DNA of 55,126 nt, taken from assembly GCA_012729395.1 (NCBI GenBank), contig JAAYDF010000245.1, positions 1 through 55,126 on the forward strand. Direction: 5' to 3'. Shown here one piece after another: positions 1-9,027 of the stretch (positions are counted from its first letter, which is position 1; each line of letters opens with the position of its first letter). Both the position numbers and the translations under genes were made by a program. The notes under the pieces were generated by a model. That model was not told the DNA's origin, did not search any database, and saw only the letters and a list, made by a program, of their open reading frames with translations. Origin of the DNA: Phycisphaerae bacterium. Its GTDB lineage: Bacteria; Planctomycetota; Phycisphaerae; UBA1845; PWPN01.

Positions 1-20
1 CCTGGGGATTTTAGACTAAC

Positions 21-1835
21 GTGAAGATCAACGACATCCGTAACATCGCGATCATTGCCCACGTGGACCACGGGAAGACCACCCTGGTTGACCAGATGCT
101 GCGCCAATGCGGGCAGTTCCGCGAGGCACAGCTCAAGGGCGAGCGCATCCTCGACTCGAACGACCTGGAGCGCGAGCGGGGCATCACCATTCTGGCCAAG
201 AATATCGCGATCAACTATCAGTCGACGAAGATCAACCTGATCGACACCCCTGGCCACGCGGACTTCGGCGGCGAGGTCGAGCGGGTGCTCAAGATGGCCG
301 ACGGGGCCCTGCTGCTGGTCGACGCTTTTGAAGGACCGATGCCGCAGACGCGGTTCGTGTTGCGCAAAGCGTTCGAGTTTGGTCTGCGGCCGATCGTGGT
401 CATCAACAAGATGGACCGCCTCGACGCTCGCCCCAAAGAGGTGCTCGGCGAGGTTTTCGATCTGTTCGTCGAGCTGGATGCCGGCGACCAGGCTCTGGAC
501 TTCCCGGTGGTTTATGCCTCGGCGACACAGGGTTGGGCATCCACGGATCCACAGAAGCACCCCGGCCACGTGACAGCCCTGTTCGATACGATCCTTCGTC
601 ACGTGCCCGCCCCGGACGTCGACCCCAAAGCCCCGCTACAAATGCTGGTGACGACGTTGGACTACAACGACTATGTCGGGCGCATTGGGGTGGGGCGGGT
701 GTTTGCGGGCACGCTTCGGCCGGCCGTCGACGTCGCCCTTCTGCATCGCGACGGGGGGCGGACTACCGAGCAGGTGGGCGAGTTGTTCGTCTTCGACGGG
801 CTGGGCCGCCGCAAGGTGGAGCAGGTCGTTGCCGGAGATATCTGTGCCGTGGTGGGCATCGAGTCGGTGGATATCGGCAGTACCATCGCCGACGCCGAGA
901 ATCCCCAGCCGCTCCCCATCGTCTCGATCGACGAGCCCACGCTGCACATGACCTTCCGCGTGAACGATTCGCCCTTTGCCGGGCGCTCCGGCAAGTACCT
1001 TACCAGCCGCCACCTGCGAGACCGGCTGGAGAAGGAGTTGCAGCACAACGTGGCCTTGCGTGTCGAGCAGGGCTCGACTCCGGAGGAATTCCACGTTTCA
1101 GGTCGTGGATTGCTGCACCTGTCGGTGCTCATCGAGAATATGCGTCGTGAGGGTTACGAGCTGGCCATCGGCAAGCCCAAGGTGATCTACCGCGAACTCA
1201 ACGGCCGCAAGACCGAACCCATCGAGCTGTGCGTGATCGATGTGCCCCCGCAACACGTCGGGTCGGTCATGGAACTGATGGGTGGCCGGCGGGGAATCTG
1301 CATGCGCATGGAGAGCCGCGGCGACTATACGCATACCCAGTTCACGATTCCCGCTCGCGGCTTGATCGGGTTGCGTAACCGCCTGCTCACCGCGACCAAC
1401 GGGATGGCGATCATTCACCACAACTTCTATGAGTACGAGTATCTTCGCGGTGCGATCCCAGGTCGGTCTTGCGGCGTGCTGATCGCCAGCGAGGCCGGTC
1501 AGGTTCGGCCGTACGCGCTCGATGGCCTGGCCGACCGCGGCATCATGTTCGTCAGTCCCACCGATGAGGTCTACGAAGGGCAGATCGTCGGGGAGCACTG
1601 CAAGGACAACGACATCGTGGTCAACGTCTGCCGGGCCAAGAAGATGACCAACATCCGGGCCGCCTCCGCGGACAAGACCGTGGTGCTCAAGCCCCCACGC
1701 AACATGACTCTGGAGATCGCCCTCGAGTTCATCGAGGACGACGAACTCGTCGAGGCCACCCCGGACGCTCTCCGCCTGCGCAAGCGTTATCTGAAAGAGC
1801 ACGATCGCAAGCGGGCCCTTCGCGGCGAAATGTGA
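21..1835 (+). CDS. typA: Ribosome-associated translational GTPase TypA/BipA
   Basis: The 604-residue protein has the full length and order of TypA/BipA. Its G domain carries G1 AHVDHGKTT (13-21), G2 RGITI (53-57), G3 DTPGH (75-79) and G4 NKMD (129-132), followed by EF-G-like domains and the BipA-type C-terminus ([15 protein letters not shown] region near residue 450). The family binds the 70S ribosome and hydrolyses GTP, and is linked to ribosome assembly and stress or cold adaptation. The start is GTG and only 20 bases precede it, so no promoter or ribosome binding site can be judged. The next gene is convergent. The identification is very secure; regulation is unknown. Confidence 0.97.
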   Translation: MKINDIRNIAIIAHVDHGKTTLVDQMLRQCGQFREAQLKGERILDSNDLERERGITILAKNIAINYQSTKINLIDTPGHADFGGEVERVLKMADGALLLVDAFEGPMPQTRFVLRKAFEFGLRPIVVINKMDRLDARPKEVLGEVFDLFVELDAGDQALDFPVVYASATQGWASTDPQKHPGHVTALFDTILRHVPAPDVDPKAPLQMLVTTLDYNDYVGRIGVGRVFAGTLRPAVDVALLHRDGGRTTEQVGELFVFDGLGRRKVEQVVAGDICAVVGIESVDIGSTIADAENPQPLPIVSIDEPTLHMTFRVNDSPFAGRSGKYLTSRHLRDRLEKELQHNVALRVEQGSTPEEFHVSGRGLLHLSVLIENMRREGYELAIGKPKVIYRELNGRKTEPIELCVIDVPPQHVGSVMELMGGRRGICMRMESRGDYTHTQFTIPARGLIGLRNRLLTATNGMAIIHHNFYEYEYLRGAIPGRSCGVLIASEAGQVRPYALDGLADRGIMFVSPTDEVYEGQIVGEHCKDNDIVVNVCRAKKMTNIRAASADKTVVLKPPRNMTLEIALEFIEDDELVEATPDALRLRKRYLKEHDRKRALRGEM

Positions 1836-1876
1836 TGCCTGAGGCCGGGCTTTGCTACGGGCCGTATGCGATCGTG

Positions 1877-2560
1877 TCAGTCGGCTGATGAGGGCTTGGT
1901 GGTGGTTGTGCCCGGCTGATAACGCTGCCGCCACGCGGGCATCTGCTCGATGGTCAGACCGGCCCAGAGCCCGACGGCGTGCTGGCGGGCCCGCTTCTCC
2001 AGATCCGTGAACCGCACCCGCCAGACGTGGTCGAAACGCCGATCCGCGTAGCCCAGCCCGTTGCGAATCAGTTCCTCGTTGAGCATGGTCTCGCCGTCAC
2101 TCAGCTCGATATACCCGAGCAGCCGATGGTAGCGGTCGCGGGTCTCGTGTGGCGGCAGGAGGATGCGCACCGGTCGGCCGTCGACCAGCGAGCGGGTGAA
2201 CGCGGCCGCCTCGGGGCCGAAGTGCATGGCCGGCCGGTCGCCGTGGGCGATCTCAGGGGCATCGAGGCCCAGCAGGCGGACGCGCGTGGTATGCGAGCGA
2301 CCGTCGGGGCAGGCGAGTTCCAGGGTGTCGCCGTCCAATACATGCACGCAGGTGAAGACGCGGTTGTGATAACGGTCGTGGTCGGTTCCCAGCGGGGTCC
2401 GCAGGCGGATCCATAGAACCAGCCCGACGGCAACGCTCATCACCGCGACGAGAACCGGTCGCCGACGCCAGAGGGCGGGCCACAGTTCGCGGCGATGTCG
2501 TGCCGACCTGGATGCGGCCGAGTGCACAAGAAGCTCACAGGTTCTCGCGATACCAATCAA
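1877..2560 (-). CDS. Membrane-anchored thermonuclease (staphylococcal nuclease family)
   Basis: This 227-residue protein has one N-terminal membrane segment (about 35-52) and then an SNase domain. Measured against staphylococcal nuclease, the active-site set appears complete: D78 in LDGDT, R95 and D100 and E103 in RVRLLGLDAPE, and R146 in RDRYHR. It should be a calcium-dependent nuclease on the outer face of the cytoplasmic membrane, possibly for nutrient DNA or defence, which is inference. The full frame begins with TTG and overlaps the upstream epimerase by 26 bases. A GTG at 2527 would avoid the overlap and still keep the membrane segment, so the start is uncertain. It is probably co-transcribed with the epimerase. 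Confidence 0.88.
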   Translation of the reverse strand: MIGIARTCELLVHSAASRSARHRRELWPALWRRRPVLVAVMSVAVGLVLWIRLRTPLGTDHDRYHNRVFTCVHVLDGDTLELACPDGRSHTTRVRLLGLDAPEIAHGDRPAMHFGPEAAAFTRSLVDGRPVRILLPPHETRDRYHRLLGYIELSDGETMLNEELIRNGLGYADRRFDHVWRVRFTDLEKRARQHAVGLWAGLTIEQMPAWRQRYQPGTTTTKPSSAD

Positions 2561-3470
2561 TGGCTCGACGGAGGCCCTCTTCGAACATCAGCAGCGGTTC
2601 GTACCCGAGGACCTCTCGGGCCAGGCTGATATCCGCGAGCGAATGCTTCACGTCGCCGGGACGAGCGTCCACGTATTTCGGGGCGACGTTCTTGCCCAGC
2701 AATTGGTTGATGAGCCCGATGATCTGGTTGACGCTGACGCGTTCGCCGCACGCGATGTTCATGACCTGGCCGTTGGCGTTCGGTGTCTGGGCGGCGAGCA
2801 TGTTGGCGTGCACGACGTTGTCGATGTGGGTGAAATCGCGGGTCTGTTCGCCGTCGCCGAAGATGGTCGGCGGTTCGCCCTTGAGAATGGCCGAGACGAA
2901 CGCGGGGATGGCGGCCGCGTATTGGCTGGCCGGGTCTTGCCTCGGGCCGAATACGTTGAAGTACCGCAGGGCCAGGGTCTCGAGCCCGTAGCAGGTCCGA
3001 AAGGCCCGCAGGTAGGCCTCACCGGCGAGCTTGGCGACCGCGTAAGGGCTCAGCGGGGCCGGGCAGGCGGTCTCACGCTTGGGTAGATCGGGCAGATCGC
3101 CGTAGGCACTGCTGCTGGCTGCGAAGATGACCCGCCGGCAGCCGGTATCGCGGGCGGCCATCAGCACGTTGAACGTCCCGGTGATGTTGGCCTCGTGCGA
3201 GGTGAGCGGGTCTTCGACCGACTTGGGAACCGACGGCACGGCCGCCTCGTGGTACACGATCTCCACACCTTGGCAGGCATGCTTGCAGTCTTCGGGTCGC
3301 CGGATGTCGCCCTCGATGATCTCAATCTCCGAGGCAAACGGGGCGAGGTTCTGCCGCTTGCCGGAGTAGAAATTGTCCAGCACGCGGACGGAGTGCCCAT
3401 CGCGTACCAGCCGTTCGACGATGTGCGACCCAATGAAGCCCGCACCACCGGTAACCAGATACTTCGTCAT
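2535..3470 (-). CDS. NAD-dependent epimerase/dehydratase (UDP-hexose 4-epimerase type, extended SDR)
   Basis: The protein is 311 residues from the ATG at 3470, which follows a good Shine-Dalgarno (GGGAGG, about 6 bases away). The upstream in-frame ATG at 3497 lacks one. The Rossmann motif GGAGFIG is at 8-14, an ASSSAYG active-site serine region at 118-124, and the catalytic pair YAVAK at 143-147. NVFGPRQDP and FGDGEQTRDFTHIDN segments match UDP-glucose or UDP-GlcNAc 4-epimerases (GalE/WbpP-like). It likely makes a nucleotide sugar for cell-surface polysaccharide. The exact substrate cannot be assigned. No glycosyltransferases lie beside it. Confidence 0.9.
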   Translation of the reverse strand: MTKYLVTGGAGFIGSHIVERLVRDGHSVRVLDNFYSGKRQNLAPFASEIEIIEGDIRRPEDCKHACQGVEIVYHEAAVPSVPKSVEDPLTSHEANITGTFNVLMAARDTGCRRVIFAASSSAYGDLPDLPKRETACPAPLSPYAVAKLAGEAYLRAFRTCYGLETLALRYFNVFGPRQDPASQYAAAIPAFVSAILKGEPPTIFGDGEQTRDFTHIDNVVHANMLAAQTPNANGQVMNIACGERVSVNQIIGLINQLLGKNVAPKYVDARPGDVKHSLADISLAREVLGYEPLLMFEEGLRRAIDWYRENL

Positions 3471-3590
3471 GCAGATCCTCCCAGTCCAAGCGGCCAACGT
3501 ATATGACCGCCGCGTTCAGCCGCCCGTGTGCAACTTGTCTCGCATAAGCTCCCGCGTGCAACCTCTCGCGTGCAAAGCGTCGTCTGGTAC

Positions 3591-3640
3591 GTCGCTGACG
3601 CTCCGCGGGACCCGGCGCTCGCGCTTCGGGCTCGTTGGGA
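3591..3640. repeat. Dispersed repeat, copy 1 (partner at 9028-9074)
   Basis: The 50 bases here match the reverse complement of 9028-9074. The shared core ends GCGCTTCGGGCTCGTTGG and includes GTCGCT-GCGCTCC and CCCGGCGC blocks. It lies in the 240-base gap between two minus-strand genes, which holds no other feature that I recognise. Function unknown. Confidence 0.7.
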
Positions 3641-3710
3641 CTCATCGAGCCGATTGCCGGGCGTCGTGTCCGTTGGGGCCCGTTGCGTCTGTTGGAGTGC
3701 ATCATCGCTC

Positions 3711-4700
3711 TCATAGCACTTGCGGGTCGGCCACATACCGCGGCGACTTGCCAGCCAACACCGCGATCACATCATCTACGACATCGTTCATGGCCGCCAG
3801 TCCCTCTCGCGAACGGGACGCGACATGCGGCGAGAGAACGCAATTCGGGGCACTGAGCAGTGGGTGGTCCGGCGGCGGCGGTTCGGGGTCGAAGACATCA
3901 ATCGCCGCTCCGGCCAGCCGGCCTTCCTTGAGGGCGTCGGCCAGCGGGGCCGCCTGCACCACCGGCCCACGCGAGGTGTTCACCAGATAAGACCCACGTT
4001 TGAAGTGGGCCAGGGCCTCGGTACCCACCATCCCCCGCGTCAGCGAGGTCAGCGGCACATGCAGCGAAATTACGTCCGCCTCGGCATAGACCGCCTCCGC
4101 CGACGCCAGTGCCTGGGCCGCGAACGGCAGGTACCCAATCTCCCGAATGTCGTAATAGACAACCCGCATGCCCAAGCCGTCGTGCATTCGCTTGCTCACC
4201 GCTTGGCCGATGCGACCCATGCCGATGATGCCCAGCGTCTGGTGCTGCAACTCAGGTGTGAGGCCGCCCTCGGCCCGCAACGACGCGAACTCGCCTTGCC
4301 TTACCCGCTGGTCGAAGAGCGCGATCCGCCGTTGCACCGCCACGATCAGCCCGACCGTCAGCTCCGCCACGGCAAAGGTGCAGGCCGCCGGCGTATGGAC
4401 GACAGGGATGCCCGCCTCGGCCGCCGCCCGCAGATCGATGTTGTCCACCCCGACGCCCGCCCGGCCGATGACCTTGAGTCGCCCGCCCGCTCGACCCGCG
4501 GCAATCACCGACGCGGTCACCTTCGAGTACGTCCGCACCACCAAGGCGTCCGCCCTGCGCACCGCGTCCGTCAGGGCCGCTTCGCCGCAGGTATCCAGCA
4601 CCGCCACCTGCCCCGCCGCTTCGAGCCGCGTCATGGCCGACTCGCTCAGCCGCTCCGCCACCACGATCACCGGTTGCGCCTCGTTTGCCATGCCCGGCAT
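3711..4700 (-). CDS. D-isomer-specific 2-hydroxyacid dehydrogenase (phosphoglycerate dehydrogenase-like)
   Basis: About 329 residues, starting at MPGMANE (4700) or MANE (4691); a longer frame to 4733 has no better signal. It has the two-domain 2-hydroxyacid dehydrogenase layout, with NAD-binding GIIGMGRIGQ in the middle, catalytic Arg in VNTSRGPVV, Glu in FDPEPPP and His in LSPHVAS. Family members reduce 2-keto acids or oxidise 2-hydroxy acids with NAD. The single-domain length, with no ACT or ASB regulatory domain, makes a dedicated SerA less certain and hydroxypyruvate/glyoxylate reductase equally possible. It stands alone, about 240 bases downstream of a repeat-bearing region on its own strand. 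Confidence 0.88.
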   Translation of the reverse strand: MPGMANEAQPVIVVAERLSESAMTRLEAAGQVAVLDTCGEAALTDAVRRADALVVRTYSKVTASVIAAGRAGGRLKVIGRAGVGVDNIDLRAAAEAGIPVVHTPAACTFAVAELTVGLIVAVQRRIALFDQRVRQGEFASLRAEGGLTPELQHQTLGIIGMGRIGQAVSKRMHDGLGMRVVYYDIREIGYLPFAAQALASAEAVYAEADVISLHVPLTSLTRGMVGTEALAHFKRGSYLVNTSRGPVVQAAPLADALKEGRLAGAAIDVFDPEPPPPDHPLLSAPNCVLSPHVASRSREGLAAMNDVVDDVIAVLAGKSPRYVADPQVL

Positions 4701-4737
4701 TATGCAAACACCGCTCACCCCGCACAAGCACAAAAAG

Positions 4738-4837
4738 GGTGTCAGGATGATTTTCTGGGGGGCAAAAACGCCGCTCAGATGCTCTAAGTTAAAACCGGCG
4801 ACCGCGTTGCAGACCCCGCAAAAATCATCCTGACACC
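4738..4837. repeat. Inverted-repeat element with GGTGTCAGGATGATTTT ends
   Basis: The 17 bases GGTGTCAGGATGATTTT at 4738-4754 recur in exact inverted form at 4821-4837, enclosing 66 bases. The same sequence occurs at 55072-55088. The right arm starts four bases after the stop codon of the ankyrin gene on the minus strand. GGTGTCAGGA-type palindromes are, from general knowledge, often seen near RAYT (IS200-like, REP-associated) transposases; none is encoded in this window. It may be a small non-autonomous element or a transcript-end hairpin. Confidence 0.8.
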
Positions 4838-4840
4838 ATT

Positions 4841-5560
4841 TTACTCGACGGCGCCGTAGCTTCGGAGCAGCTCGACGAGCGGGGTGTTACGCAGGTCCTT
4901 GGCGAAGCTGAGGGCGGATTGGTTCTCGTTGTCGCGGACGTTGGCGTCGGCGCCGTGCCGCAGGAGCACCTCGACGATATCCTTCAGGCCGTGGGCGGCG
5001 GCGGCCAGCAGGGGGGTGCGGCCGTGCATATCGAACGAGTCGACCTGCGCGCCGCGGGCGATGAGCAGTTCGACCATGTCCTTGTGGCCGAGGGTGGCCA
5101 CCCAGTGCAGCGGTGTGACGTGGTAGCGATTGCGGACATCCACGTTCGCTCCACGGTCGAGCAGCAGGGCAACGACCTCCGCGGATTTGCCAGCCGCCGC
5201 CCAGTGCAGGGCGGTTGAGCCGTTCGCGTCGCCGGCTTCGATCGGGGTGCCCTCATCCAGCAGAGCTTTGACTCGCTCCACGTCGCCTTCGCGTGCAGCC
5301 AGATGCAGGCTTTCGAGTCCGGCCGTCGTCTCCGGCTGCGTGGCTGACGGCGGTAGGGCGGGTTGCGTCATGGGGGAGGAGGGCGAGGTATCGGGAGCAG
5401 GTACCGTGGACGTCACCCTCGTCGAGCTGCGTTCCTTCGGGTCGGCAGAGGTGGACTCGGACGTTGATTGACCGCGGTCACAGCCCACAAGCACCAGGGC
5501 CGTCGTCAGAGTCAGGCCTATTCGGACCAGCCAAGCACACCTGCACAGATTCTGCGTCAT
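4841..5560 (-). CDS. Ankyrin-repeat lipoprotein
   Basis: The 239-residue protein begins with a lipoprotein signal (hydrophobic stretch and lipobox LVGC with Cys27). A Ser/Thr/Pro-rich linker (about 30-80) follows, then four to five ankyrin repeats (about 84-239) with typical TALHWAA, TPLHWVA and TPLLAAA helices. It is probably anchored to a membrane and presents the ankyrin stack for protein binding; the partner is unknown. The stop codon is followed at once by the GGTGTCAGGATGATTTT inverted repeat. No enzyme domain is present. The gene is monocistronic as far as can be seen. Confidence 0.9.
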   Translation of the reverse strand: MTQNLCRCAWLVRIGLTLTTALVLVGCDRGQSTSESTSADPKERSSTRVTSTVPAPDTSPSSPMTQPALPPSATQPETTAGLESLHLAAREGDVERVKALLDEGTPIEAGDANGSTALHWAAAGKSAEVVALLLDRGANVDVRNRYHVTPLHWVATLGHKDMVELLIARGAQVDSFDMHGRTPLLAAAAHGLKDIVEVLLRHGADANVRDNENQSALSFAKDLRNTPLVELLRSYGAVE

Positions 5561-5680
5561 GCCATATCACTCCTCATCCGGTGATCCAAGGCCGTTCATG
5601 GTACCCCGGCCCCTGTGTACGGCAATACCGGCGCAGAGCTGTGTGTTGCCCCCAGCAGTACCCCCTGGCCGCTATCAGGT

Positions 5681-5710
5681 TTGTAGGCCTTCGCTGGATC
5701 GGGGTATAAT
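5681..5710 (+). promoter_or_regulatory. Possible sigma70-type promoter upstream of prenyl diphosphate synthase
   Basis: A perfect TATAAT at 5705-5710 is preceded by TTGTAG at 5681-5686 with an 18-base spacer. It lies about 220 bases before the chosen start of the isoprenoid gene and would include the palindrome at 5784-5850 in the leader. The -35 box is weak, so this is tentative. Confidence 0.4.
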
Positions 5711-5783
5711 CGAGGGCTTGGCTGCGGGGATGTGGTGCTGGTCTTCCGGCACGGAGGCATCGGCGACCATGGCAGAACCGTAG

Positions 5784-5850
5784 CAGAGCCGCGACCGTCA
5801 GGGAGCGGTTCTGCCCGCGAGAGGACCGCTCCCTTACGGTCGCGGCTCTG
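5784..5850. repeat. Long palindrome (26-bp arms)
   Basis: Arms at 5784-5809 and 5825-5850 are inverted copies with one mismatch, beginning CAGAGCCGCGACCGT, around a 15-base loop. The unit would fold into a very stable hairpin in RNA or single-stranded DNA. Its form is like REP-type elements. It has no T-run, so an intrinsic terminator is unlikely. Confidence 0.85.
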
Positions 5851-5929
5851 TTAGGGCTGCGGGTCTGGCACGGCCTGCATGGGGAGAGTTCCTTTTTCGT
5901 TCGGATCCAGACAGGCGGGCGCAGGCGAT

Positions 5930-6871
5930 ATGGCTTTGACACCGGCAGAGAGCAGCGGGCGCGCGGCGGACGCCGAGAGCCGAGCGGGCGGTGATGACAT
6001 CGCTGGGAAGTTGGCCGCCTGGGGCCGGTCGTTTGAGCCGGTGCTCGACGCTCTCTTGACGCCCGGTCCCGCGGTTCCGACCGTACTGGCGGAGGCCGTG
6101 CGTTACTCGGCCCAGGGCGGAGGTAAGCGGGTCCGGCCGTTCATCGTGACGAGGATCTGTGAGTTGTGCGGCGGCAGTGCGACGGACGCGACGCCGGCGG
6201 CGGCGGCCTTGGAGTGCGTCCACGCGTTTTCGCTGGTGCACGATGACCTGCCGGCGATGGACGACGACGACCTTCGTCGCGGCCGACCGACCTGCCATCG
6301 CGTGTACGGCGAGGCGGTGGCGATTCTGGCGGGGGATGCCTTGCTGGCGTTGGCGTTCGAGATCGCGGCGACACGCATTGCGGACGCGGGCACTGCTCGG
6401 GCGGTTGTCGTGGAGCTGGCCCAGGGGACGGGCTGGGGCGGGATGATCGGTGGTCAGACGACGGATATCGAAAGCGAGGAGCAGCCGACGGATCTGGCCT
6501 TGGTCGAGACCATTCACCGATACAAGACTGCGAGACTGTTGGAGGCGGCGGGTCGATTGGGTGCCCTGTCGGCCCGGGCATCGGCAGCCCAGCTGGCTGC
6601 GGCCGCGAGCTATGGGCATCATTTGGGGCGGGCGTTTCAGATCGCCGACGACCTGTTAGACGTGACCGGCGACGCCGCTCTGCTGGGCAAAGCGGTAGCC
6701 AAGGATGCGGCGGCGGGCAAGCAGACGTACCCGGCCGCGGTGGGGGTGGATGCGAGCCGGCAGGCGGCGTGGGATGCCGCCCGGCAGGCCATTGAGGCCC
6801 TGGCGGACTTCGGGCCGCAGGCCGACGACCTCCGCGCTTTGGCTCGGTACGTCGTCGAACGTAAGAAGTGA
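5930..6871 (+). CDS. ispA: Polyprenyl (farnesyl/geranylgeranyl) diphosphate synthase
   Basis: The 313-residue form starts at ATG 5930; an in-frame ATG at 5879 would add 17 residues. The first aspartate-rich motif DDLPAMDDDD is at 105-114 with RRGRPTCH after it, and the second DDLLD at 240-244. The GGGKRVRP substrate-binding segment is at 63-70. The spacing in the first motif is the DDx4D form of bacterial farnesyl/geranylgeranyl synthases. It condenses IPP with allylic diphosphates. The next gene is DXS, so the pair covers the first step and chain elongation of isoprenoid synthesis. Product chain length is not certain. Confidence 0.93.
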   Translation: MALTPAESSGRAADAESRAGGDDIAGKLAAWGRSFEPVLDALLTPGPAVPTVLAEAVRYSAQGGGKRVRPFIVTRICELCGGSATDATPAAAALECVHAFSLVHDDLPAMDDDDLRRGRPTCHRVYGEAVAILAGDALLALAFEIAATRIADAGTARAVVVELAQGTGWGGMIGGQTTDIESEEQPTDLALVETIHRYKTARLLEAAGRLGALSARASAAQLAAAASYGHHLGRAFQIADDLLDVTGDAALLGKAVAKDAAAGKQTYPAAVGVDASRQAAWDAARQAIEALADFGPQADDLRALARYVVERKK

Positions 6872-6896
6872 ATGCATCCAACCGGCCGACTGCCAA

Positions 6897-6995
6897 CAAC
6901 GAGCCGCGGGCTTCTAGCCCGCGCGGCCATTTGGCGGAGATCGGCGGTCGCCTTGCGCACGAGCACCGCGCGGGCTGTAAGCCTGCGGCTCGTTG
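6897..6995. repeat. Long imperfect palindrome between prenyl synthase and DXS genes
   Basis: The arm at 6897-6926 (CAACGAGCCGCGGGCTT...) pairs with 6966-6995 (...GCCTGCGGCTCGTTG) around a 39-base centre. Each arm also contains its own small palindrome (GCGGGCTTCTAGCCCGC). It fills most of the 182-base gap between two genes of the same pathway. It may be a REP-like element or affect readthrough into dxs. Confidence 0.8.
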
Positions 6996-7053
6996 GAGTT
7001 GCGGTCACGGGTATCCGTGAACCGGTCGGTTTGAGTCAAATGGGAACGTATGC

Positions 7054-9003
7054 ATGAAGTGGTTGAACACCATCCGGCAGCCTGAAGACCTTCGCAAGCT
7101 CTCGATGGAGCAGCTCAACGAGCTGGCCGCCGAGATTCGGCAGCGGATCATCGAGGTCGTCGGCAAGAACGGCGGCCACTTGGCCAGCAACCTCGGGGTG
7201 ACCGAGCTGACCTTGGCGCTGCACTACTGCTTCGATTTCCGTCGCGACCGGCTGCTGTGGGATGTTGGGCACCAGTGCTACCCACATAAACTGCTTAGCG
7301 GGCGGCATGAGCGGTTCGACTCGTTGCGCAAGGCGGGCGGGGTCAGCGGTTTTCCGGAGCCCGCCGAGAGTGAATACGATCTCTTCAAAGTCGGGCATGC
7401 GGGCACGGCCATCGCGACAGCGGTCGGGCTGGCTCGGGGCGATCAAGCCCTTGGCCTGGACCGGCGCATCGTCGCCCTGGTCGGTGACGCGAGCATCGTG
7501 AACGGCCTGTCCTTCGAAGGGCTCAACCAGGCGGGCCTGCTGAACCGGCAGTTCCTCGTGGTGCTCAACGACAACAACTGGGGCATCGCACCCACGCAGG
7601 GGGCCATGGCCGAGTATCTCGCCAAGTTTCGCACCAGTACTCTCTATGAAGAGGTTAAGCAGCGGGCCCAGCGGGTGCTGTCCTGCGTGCCGCTGGTGGG
7701 CAAGCCGGTGGCCGGCGCCATCGGAGCGATCCGCGACGGTATCAAAGCGACGGTTTCGCCGCACCAGATATTCGAGCAAATGGGTTTCATGTGCGTCGGC
7801 CCGGTGCAGGGGCACGACGTGGCCCACCTCATCGAGTTGCTGCAGTTGCTCGGCGGGGTTCAGCACCCGGTCCTGCTGCACGTGCACACCAACAAGGGCC
7901 AGGGTGCGGACTTCGCCACCGCCGAGCCCGGGCGTTTCCACTCGCCGCGTCCGTTCTACATCGAGTCGGGCGGGAAAGTGACCATCCAGAAGGGCTCGGG
8001 CAAGAGTTGGACGGCGGCCTTCTCCGATGCCCTGACCGAGTTGGCCGCGGAGGACGATCGGATCTTCGCCCTGACCGCCGGTATGCCCGACGGCACCGGA
8101 CTGGATAAGTTCGCCAAGGCGTATCCGAAACGGTTCCTCGATGTCGGGATTGCCGAGAGCGCCGCGGTGGACATGGCCGCCGGGATGGCCCGGGCGGGGC
8201 TCAGACCCATTGTGGCCGTGTATTCCACATTCCTCCAGCGGGCATTTGACCAGGTGTTCCAGGAGGCCTCTCTCCAGGGTTTGCCGGTGATCTTCTGTAT
8301 GGACCGGGCGGGTTTGGTGGGCGGCGACGGGGCGGTGCACCATGGCTTCCTCGACGTGAGCTACCTGCGGGGGCTGCCGGGCATGATCCTGGTCGCTCCG
8401 GCCGACGAGCCGGAACTCAAGGCCGCGTTGCGCTTTGCTCTGCGGCAGAACCAGCCGGTGGCCATCCGTTATCCCCGAGCCGACGTGCCCGAGCCGATGG
8501 GCGAAGCTCCGCCGTTCGAGCTGGGGCAGTCGCGGCTCGCGCATCCGGGCCGGGACGTCACCATTCTGGCGTACGGCGCGACCGTCAGTCACGCCCTGGA
8601 TGCCGCCGAACTGCTGGCGACCGACCATGTGTCCGCACAGGTGATCAACGCCCGATTCGCCAAGCCGGTGGACACGCGGATGCTGGCGAACGTGTTGAGC
8701 GCGGGGCATCCGGTGATCACGGTGGAGGACCACTCGCTGGCGGGTGGATTTGGCTCAGCGGTGTTGGAGGCGGCCCAGGAACTGCGGCTGCCGACCGAGC
8801 ATATTCTGCGGCTGGGCATGCCCGTGGATCGGTTCATTCCCCAGGGTACGCGGGCCGGCCAGTTGGCTGAGTGCGGCATTGATGCGGCTGGTATCGCCGC
8901 CGCCGTCCAGCAGGAACTCGAGCAACTGCGGACCGCGCCGGCCAGAGCGGTGGCGGAGCGGAATGTGTCGACGCTGCACGTCTCGCCCACCCCGCCGGAA
9001 TGA
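7054..9003 (+). CDS. dxs: 1-Deoxy-D-xylulose-5-phosphate synthase
   Basis: The 649-residue protein follows DXS from end to end: SNLGVTELTLALHY (46-59), WDVGHQCYPHK (69-79), thiamine-diphosphate region VGDAS (143-147) to NDNN (172-175), and the transketolase second half with YSTFLQRAFDQ (390-400) and DRAGLVGGDGAVHHG (417-431). It joins pyruvate and glyceraldehyde 3-phosphate to make DXP, the entry to the MEP pathway. Two departures from the usual pattern were seen: GDA instead of GDG in the cofactor motif, and IAESAAV (366-372) where most DXS have IAEQHAV. The catalytic Glu (368) and Arg (418) remain. It follows the prenyl synthase gene. Confidence 0.95.
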   Translation: MKWLNTIRQPEDLRKLSMEQLNELAAEIRQRIIEVVGKNGGHLASNLGVTELTLALHYCFDFRRDRLLWDVGHQCYPHKLLSGRHERFDSLRKAGGVSGFPEPAESEYDLFKVGHAGTAIATAVGLARGDQALGLDRRIVALVGDASIVNGLSFEGLNQAGLLNRQFLVVLNDNNWGIAPTQGAMAEYLAKFRTSTLYEEVKQRAQRVLSCVPLVGKPVAGAIGAIRDGIKATVSPHQIFEQMGFMCVGPVQGHDVAHLIELLQLLGGVQHPVLLHVHTNKGQGADFATAEPGRFHSPRPFYIESGGKVTIQKGSGKSWTAAFSDALTELAAEDDRIFALTAGMPDGTGLDKFAKAYPKRFLDVGIAESAAVDMAAGMARAGLRPIVAVYSTFLQRAFDQVFQEASLQGLPVIFCMDRAGLVGGDGAVHHGFLDVSYLRGLPGMILVAPADEPELKAALRFALRQNQPVAIRYPRADVPEPMGEAPPFELGQSRLAHPGRDVTILAYGATVSHALDAAELLATDHVSAQVINARFAKPVDTRMLANVLSAGHPVITVEDHSLAGGFGSAVLEAAQELRLPTEHILRLGMPVDRFIPQGTRAGQLAECGIDAAGIAAAVQQELEQLRTAPARAVAERNVSTLHVSPTPPE

Positions 9004-9027
9004 GCCCCGCCCAAACAGAACCGCGGA

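Larger units (their letters stand above)
5561..5929. other. Intergenic region between divergent genes, with hairpin and possible promoter
   Basis: This gap separates the minus-strand ankyrin gene from the plus-strand prenyl diphosphate synthase gene. It contains a TATAAT-like box (5705-5710) and a long palindrome (5784-5850), both listed separately. No convincing small gene was seen. Open frames here do not resemble a protein family. Confidence 0.6.

Noticed and set aside
7036-8733. 565-codon open frame antisense to dxs
   Set aside because: It is a product of high GC and codon bias opposite a clear gene; no family features.
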